Assembly: GCA_051530055.1 (NCBI GenBank)
Contig: CM121341.1
Location: 11,780,001 to 11,844,000 of the forward strand
Direction of reading: 5' to 3'
DNA from: Neoechinorhynchus agilis
Taxonomy: Eukaryota; Acanthocephala
Length of the DNA stretch: 64,000 bases
The notes beneath the pieces were generated by a model. The model was not told the origin of the DNA. It made no database searches and saw only the letters and a list, made by a program, of their open reading frames with translations. A program made the position numbers and the translations under genes. This document shows, piece by piece, positions 58,075 through 64,000 of the stretch. Position 1 is the stretch's first letter. Each line of letters begins with the position of its first letter.

Positions 58075-61000
58075 TCTTTCGGATATCAAATATGTTTCTT
58101 GTTCACGGGAGCAATCAAATTGCGTGTACTAGTCATGAGATTAGTGCGGATTTGGGAAAAAAAGCGAGCTTGCTTAACTTATATGAAAAATTGAGGATTG
58201 CATTTGGGTGTGGTAAGATATGTTGTTATTTCGGTCGCTTGTCGAAACCCGAGATGGATCGTTAAAATCGAATTAATATATTTCGATTGATTTAATAAGT
58301 CATTATTAATTCAATTGCTTGACCTAAATAACAACAAATATATGAAAACCCCTTTAATTTCGAGTATGGCGGCGGATTCCGCAATAATCACTGAAATCAT
58401 TTTAGCTTTATCTTGAGTATAGGTTGAGCACTTACGGATTTTTAAATGCAATAAAACATTTTTAAGAATATAATCACCAAAGTTTGTATTTGAAAGATTT
58501 TCCCAGCCAAAAATAGCTTGATAGATATTATCCAGCGCTAGACGGGTTCTATGACTTTTAAAGAGACAATATAAGAAAATTCCCAGAAGCAGAATATCAA
58601 AGCAGATAAAACACAGTCGGACTATTCGATATCGAATAACTTTAACTGTCCATTTTTAATTTTTTAAATGGAAATGTCTTATAATTTCATCAAGGGACCA
58701 GCGTTAGAAGAGATTTGAAGTATACTTTAAAATATCACGCCATTAGACACGAGCCTAATGATTTTAATTTAATCATTCTATTGGGAAAACAATGATATTT
58801 ATTGAACTATTCTGATATTAGTTAACAAAGCCATTGCAACACAAATGAATCAAATATCGATTCATGGAGCCAATCTTGTATATGAATATCCCACAACAAA
58901 GCGTAATCATGAATATTAATTAAAAATATTATAACAAATTAGTCTGTGTATCTAAAATTTCAGTTTGTTAGTGCCAAACATTAAAAGATCATAATGCTAC
59001 ATCCCCCTTTTTATTCATAATCTGCACTAAAAAAATTTCCAAGATCTATTCTTCGAAAAGCTTTGATCTCTAATTCCTGGTGAAGAAACATCCAAATATA
59101 AAAAGCTTGACATTCAAACACATTTCCCCGGAGTACAAAATTGACAATGGTCGTTAGCACAAATATATAACAAAAAGTTGCAGTTATGTTGATCATAGTC
59201 CCGGATAAAAAATATTTTAGTGTTTGAAAGCTCCTATTATCCAGAAATTCTGAGTTTTTGGTTACACTTGATTTGAGCCAATAAAAAAATAAAATTTGCG
59301 ACCATTTTATTTATTTTCAAGATTCGAGCCAATAAGAAAATAAAATTTGCAAAAATTCAATTTCAAAAATGGCGTAATTTATTGAAAGCAGGAGTTTTGA
59401 AGGAGTTTGAAACATTGGTCCAAAATAAACAATTCGTACCAATCCCGTAAAATGCTGAAATAACGACAACCCACCAACCTAAACGTGAATGACTACCTTT
59501 CAAAAGTCCATCAGAAGAGAACGCATAAGAATTAACTTAATCGCAAACCAGAGCGTTTGGACCAAATCCAATAGAATGTGACGAAATGATTGAAGTTCAT
59601 AAAGAATTAACGGGAAGAATCCAAAACGGTTACATGCTTTAAAAGTCGCATTAAGGTCAGAAAAAAGGATTTGATGGGTTTCCTTAATGCTTCCACTAAG
59701 GTGAGAGGTTCCACAAAGTTCAGCTGCGCGAATGTGTCAGTTTAAGTGGCCAGAAATCGAACCTCCTGTCATCAATGTAATCCCAAAGGGAGTTTCAAAT
59801 TTTGTAATCTAAAACTCTCATTTTACTTTTTATGAATACTAGACGTTCTCATTAAACCGATAATACGGTTGTGATGGAATCCAGAATGATAAGCAAGTCA
59901 ATTGTCCTAATCGAACTTTTAGACCGAATTGCAAAAAAAAATCGATAAATTTCCGTTAAAGAAACTTATTTTACTTAAAAAAACATTCGATACTCGGGAT
60001 CGCTTGTTATTGCTATTCTTATAGGACATTCAGACTGACCAGTGATTATTTGTCTTCCTTAAAAGCCCTTATAAGCAAGTCCTTCAACGAATACTGCTGC
60101 CGGGAAATCGATCAATTTCGACATGATTGGTGGAATTGCGGCATCACGATTGGCCTCCTTAACCGGTAATGCAGCTCGTGCCATAATTTATTTTGTCAAT
60201 ATATGCAATATCTTTCAAGAATCAAGTTAGACACAAAAAGTGGGGGGGGAGGGGTCTATGGATTTGGGTGCGGCGAAATCTATGTTAATCAACATGCTTC
60301 TGGATTTCTACTATCACACATCAAGTGCACAAAGGACAACAGAGACACATTTCGCAGTCGGCATTATCGAAGGAAGTAGTCTATTGTGGAGCAGTCAAAT
60401 AAATTCAAATGCAATTAAGGGAGCAGGCTCTATTGCAGTTTCAAAAAGGAATATCCTTGATTTCGTATAAAATCCGCCAAGCACGTGTTCCGTTCTCTGC
60501 TAGTCTAGACCATACAGATTCATTTGGTTAACAGAGAAAATGGGAAATTCCCAAACGCTCCATCAACCAATGAGACGGTTATTGAGGACGGCAGCTGATT
60601 GAGCCGGGTAAGTCGCTTTTTTCCAAGAAAAATCGATTGTTCATGATTAGAAGAGGTACGAATGTTCTGAAGCTCTTATGGAACTTTGTGCTGTCAAATT
60701 CATAGAGTACAAGCACGTGAGGAATTTAGAGTTGGTAATTATCTTAAATGCAGACAGCAAATGATTACGGACTATGTGAAAGAGTCTTAAGTCACAGCAC
60801 GTACGTGGATTTGCATATTTGCATTTCTGATAGACGTGAAATTGGATGCGCCATTGCTCCAACCGATAATCAAAACACCAAAATAACGAGGGCATCTCTT
60901 TAATCATCTGGTGGTGCCAAAAGCGACGCATAAAGAGTTTTGTGGATATATCGAGAAAGGTTAGTTCCTCCATTAATGCTCTCGCACATTTTAAGACTTT

Positions 61001-61099
61001 AAAATGTGACTCTGTTTCATGAAACGAATTTCTCATGGGAAGGTCGTAACTTTTATCTACAAACCGAACGTCGAAAATATTATCAATAGTGTCGATATG
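58075..61099. other. Long spacer with weak open frames
   Basis: About 3 kb, AT-rich. A minus frame at 59011-59196 contains a hydrophobic segment (TATFCYIFVLTTIVNFVL). A local duplication of about 32 bp (GAGCCAATAA.AAAATAAAAT) lies at 59271-59350. A G-run occurs at 60241-60252. Minus frames near 60200-60075 and 60647-61036 (129 codons) and a plus frame at 60240-60470 have no recognised content. Any could be an exon; none is supported well enough to call. Confidence 0.35.
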
Positions 61100-61500
61100 T
61101 TAGGAGGTACCGGGCTATATGATTAGAAGTGTTATTTCAAAGTCTGTACCGCGGTGTTTCCAACTTCTTCGAGTTCATTATCAGTTTGTTAGACTACGAA
61201 GTTCGAAACGTTTTTAATAAAAAAATTACCGAATTTCGAATTAGGAATTAAAAAGGGATGTATAAAATTAAAAAACAATTTTTTTCAGAAAAACGACCGA
61301 TAGCCACTCAGACCTATTTTCATAAAATTTAACATTTGCTAAAAATTATGTGGTACGAGAAATTGGATTAATTTTGTTTTAAAATGTCGATATGTGAGCT
61401 GGTAGAAGTGTTATTTCAATATTCTGATGGTGAACCCAGCGTGGTTCGAAACCTTTTTAATCAAAAATTCTTTACCGGATGAAAAGCCAAATAACACTTC
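61100..61500. repeat. Cluster of degraded fold-back units
   Basis: Three pieces. A minus-strand unit with core CTGATAA-T-GAACT...GTTG-GAAACA at about 61153-61183. A plus half-unit with GTTCGAAACGTTTTTAAT near 61200-61222. A plus-strand unit with core CTGATGG-T-GAACC, CAGCGT, GGTTC-GAAACC at 61424-61453. The sequence AGAAGTGTTATTTCAA occurs at about 61121 and 61404 and inverted near 61483, suggesting nested insertions. Confidence 0.7.
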
Positions 61501-63678
61501 TAATTATTAAAAAACTTTATTCCGACACTCATGTAGAAAAAGACACTTATCATTGAACCAGCACGTGTTATCGTGATTTCGCTTTTGGCGCGGACGTGTG
61601 AGTTTTATGCGAAATGGGAATGCTCAAGACTTAGATAAAGAAATGCCATCACGTTCCGAGATGCCCATTATTTTCACGTCATGCTCAATCTACACACATA
61701 GAGAAAACTGAGATAAGAGCTACAGGTTGAAGTTGACAAATCTTCCTAACTTCCGTGATGGCTTGATACTTTTCCTTAACGAGAGAAAAAAGGAGCTTAC
61801 ACCAAGAAAGGATTCGCGAAAAAAGGTTTTCACGAACGTTCACAACTTCTTTAAAGCTCGCTAAAACCAGTAGGAATTCCTAAGAATATTCTTTGCATCT
61901 TTCACTTCTATATTCCGATTATTTTTTGAGGTGTTGATTTTAAGCCGTATATGGAGCCTAAAGTATAAATGTTGTTGCAAAACTATTATGTACGATATGT
62001 TTGAGGTAATTTTTTCACTTAATGTGTACCTTCTTCTACAAAGCTTTCGCGTCAAGTGAGTCTTTCATTGTTTTCTGCCTCCCGAAACACATTATACCGG
62101 TTTCAAATTATATTTCAGTTCAATTCAGTTGATTAGCTTAGGCTAATTTAATCGAGTTCCTTTTAACTAAGCCCCCGGGGTCATCAACTGTCGGTATAAT
62201 TAGCCAAGCCGTACTTTAATTCCGACGCTCGTTTGACTAAATAAGTATCGCCTACAGGGTCATCCGGCACTAATTACTCATTGACATTTCCTCTTTATTG
62301 TTAAATAAATTGAAGAACCTAATGGCAGTCATAGTCGGAAATTAATGAATAAAACGAATGAGACCCCAGGGAAGAAGATCGCAAGAAAATTATAGTTCAT
62401 AAGGGCGTTCATTGTTGTGAACGAGATGCGTACATAGTAGCCTTTTTCAAGGTTTTTCGTTAAATGGGTATCCAAATAGTCTCTTTTGTTGCACAATGCT
62501 TCATTTTCTCACAAATCTCTACTGTTATTTGAAGCTCAAAAATATTGATTGGCATTACCAGAACCAAGTCGTAAACTTTTTAAATACCACAAATTTAATA
62601 ATTAAAGTCGTATTCCTAACTCCGCTCCCTTTATCAGTAAAATTTGCCTAATAGCAGCTATTAAGTCTTTTGGAACTCACACATAAGTGCGTGTCTATCA
62701 TCCAGCTCGGATCAGAAGGCGACTAATAATAATTCATCAAACATAATAAATCATCGATGCTCCTAACCATTGGGTAAGAATAGTGCTCTGTTGTTTATAC
62801 GAAATTAATTTTGGCTAATCGCGAAATTAATATAGTCACCGCAGCCTCAACCGGCGACACTTTTAGAAACTTTCAAGCATTACGACCGTGAAATTACCTT
62901 AAATGTCCGTATAAAACGCGTCATCTTAGGATTCACGTTTTTTGAGAATTCACATTGATAACCCATTGAAGTTGGCAAAGTTATGAGCTCCTCGAATTTC
63001 TCTTTGCTGAAGGATCATGTCCTTTGGAGGTTGAATTTATCGGAAACAGATTGAAATCTTGCATGTGGACACAATCTCTTTCCTATCATTCCTTTCCGCC
63101 ATTGATTTCGTGACCATTTATCTTATTAATGATCTCTATTTAAAGCTTAACAAGTGTTAAATCCTTATTTTAGGACAATACCTAGTTTTTGAAAGATAAG
63201 TATCAAGTATACAACTTCAATTTATGGGTTTCACCATCTTGGGCATAATGTAATATAATTGTTTGGTTGATGAATTTTTCCTGAAGTGAAATAAGATTAC
63301 AAGAATCTAACCCGAATGCCGCCCTTCGTCGATCTTGATTTCAATGGGAAAATTCAGTCCTTAAGTTTTAAAATTCACCCATTAGTTACAATCGTTGAAT
63401 CTCCTCGCCATTTATGACAACATCAATTATTACAAAAGCGGTTTTCTTTGCCACAATGATCAAAATCTTCTAGATGACTACGATAATTTATCACTGATTT
63501 TGCCATTAAATATTTGCAGAACACTTTCATCGCTCTTATTAAATCCGCACTCCAAATCTAATTCGAGTACATCTAAACCGTTTTTAATCGTATGAAGTGG
63601 ATATTAAGTAAAGAATAGACAAATCCATTTAGTACTGTTCTAGAGAGTGAGCGATTACATCAGACTACTAAGTCGTCA
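61501..63678. other. Spacer
   Basis: About 2.2 kb of AT-rich DNA. Short frames at 61861-62055 (minus) and 63395-63595 (plus) are unrecognised. No repeat copy or RNA gene identified. Confidence 0.35.
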
Positions 63679-63915
63679 ATGAACGGCGGTCGATCATCAG
63701 CACTCTTATTTCCTGGCACCAGACAGCATTTCGCACGCTTGTCAACCAATCCATCACGGGTAAATGTTCTCTTTAAATTAGGTCGGCTTGTTTTTCATCA
63801 AGTCAATTTGATTACCGGTCCCATAGTGTTAGATTGTTGCATTAATTGGACGACTAGCGAGTGTCCGCCACCTCTCCAATCCTCAATTATAGATATCTCT
63901 GCGTTTGGCGTTTTT
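63679..63915 (+). other. In-frame open extension upstream of PHF5A
   Basis: From ATG 63679 the frame is open for 79 codons directly into the PHF5A start. The text ([20 protein letters not shown], then [20 protein letters not shown]) has no known domain, and PHF5A proteins normally begin at the 63916 Met. A GTAAAT at about 63750 could be a donor. It may be a chance opening, an upstream exon of another transcript or a lineage-specific N-terminal extension. Confidence 0.4.
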
Positions 63916-64000
63916 ATGGCTAAGCATCATCCTGATTTGATCTTTTGCCGTAAGCAACCCGGAGTGGCAATTGGGCGTCTATGTGAGAAATGCGATGGTA
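63916..64000 (+). CDS. PHF5A: PHD finger-like protein 5A (SF3b subunit), 5' end only
   Basis: The first 28 residues begin [20 protein letters not shown] and continue RLCEKCDG. This is nearly identical to PHF5A/Rds3 across eukaryotes, where the protein is about 110 residues. It is an SF3b component of the U2 snRNP that helps hold the branch-point helix, and it binds zinc through CxxC motifs, of which the first (CEKC) is visible. The gene is cut by the window end. No intron occurs in the visible part. Confidence 0.96.
   Translation, partial: MAKHHPDLIFCRKQPGVAIGRLCEKCDG

Overview
The window is AT-rich animal nuclear DNA. Genes are split by very short GT-AG introns (mostly 37-58 bp), polyadenylation signals follow several genes, and long spacers hold retrotransposons in many states of decay. 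The housekeeping genes are metazoan: PHF5A, NDUFB5, UTP23, PIGL, a tau-tubulin kinase, a forkhead factor, a Boule/DAZ-like protein and a PKA regulatory subunit. Intron size and compactness suit a small-genome invertebrate such as an early-branching nematode, a tardigrade or a rotifer; the sequence does not settle which.

Layout. 0-6.7 kb: LINE tail, decayed Penelope-like reverse transcriptase (RT), a two-exon unknown gene, msrA, a degenerate LINE-2 copy and two fold-back repeats. 6.8-13.1 kb: a three-exon small helical protein, a calpain relic and two unknown single-exon genes. 13.3-16.6 kb: an almost intact RT/endonuclease retrotransposon (LINE-2). 16.9-21.1 kb: two unknown basic proteins. 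21-26 kb: repeats and PIGL. 26.5-29.0 kb: tau-tubulin kinase, followed upstream by a ten-copy tandem array of about 260 bp units (29.3-31.7 kb). 34-38.3 kb: Boule-like RNA-binding protein, pogo-like transposon relic, UTP23. 39-43.2 kb: a LINE-3 fragment joined to a second LINE family (LINE-1). 43.3-47.8 kb: gene-dense, with a small membrane protein, a 68-residue polybasic-CaaX protein, NDUFB5 and forkhead. 48-56.8 kb: LINE-1 ORF1 relic, fold-backs, Gypsy relic, PKA regulatory subunit-like gene and LINE-3. 57-63.6 kb: mostly empty, with possible exons. 63.9 kb to the end: 5' end of PHF5A.

Nothing here is an operon; the genes are independent. The unifying feature outside genes is a set of fold-back repeats. 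They share a core (CTGANGA, one base, a short hairpin, GAAA) whose hairpin arms differ between families yet stay complementary. This resembles the hammerhead ribozyme core known from Penelope-like elements. One of these fold-backs fills most of an intron of the PKA-R-like gene and supplies its 5' splice site.
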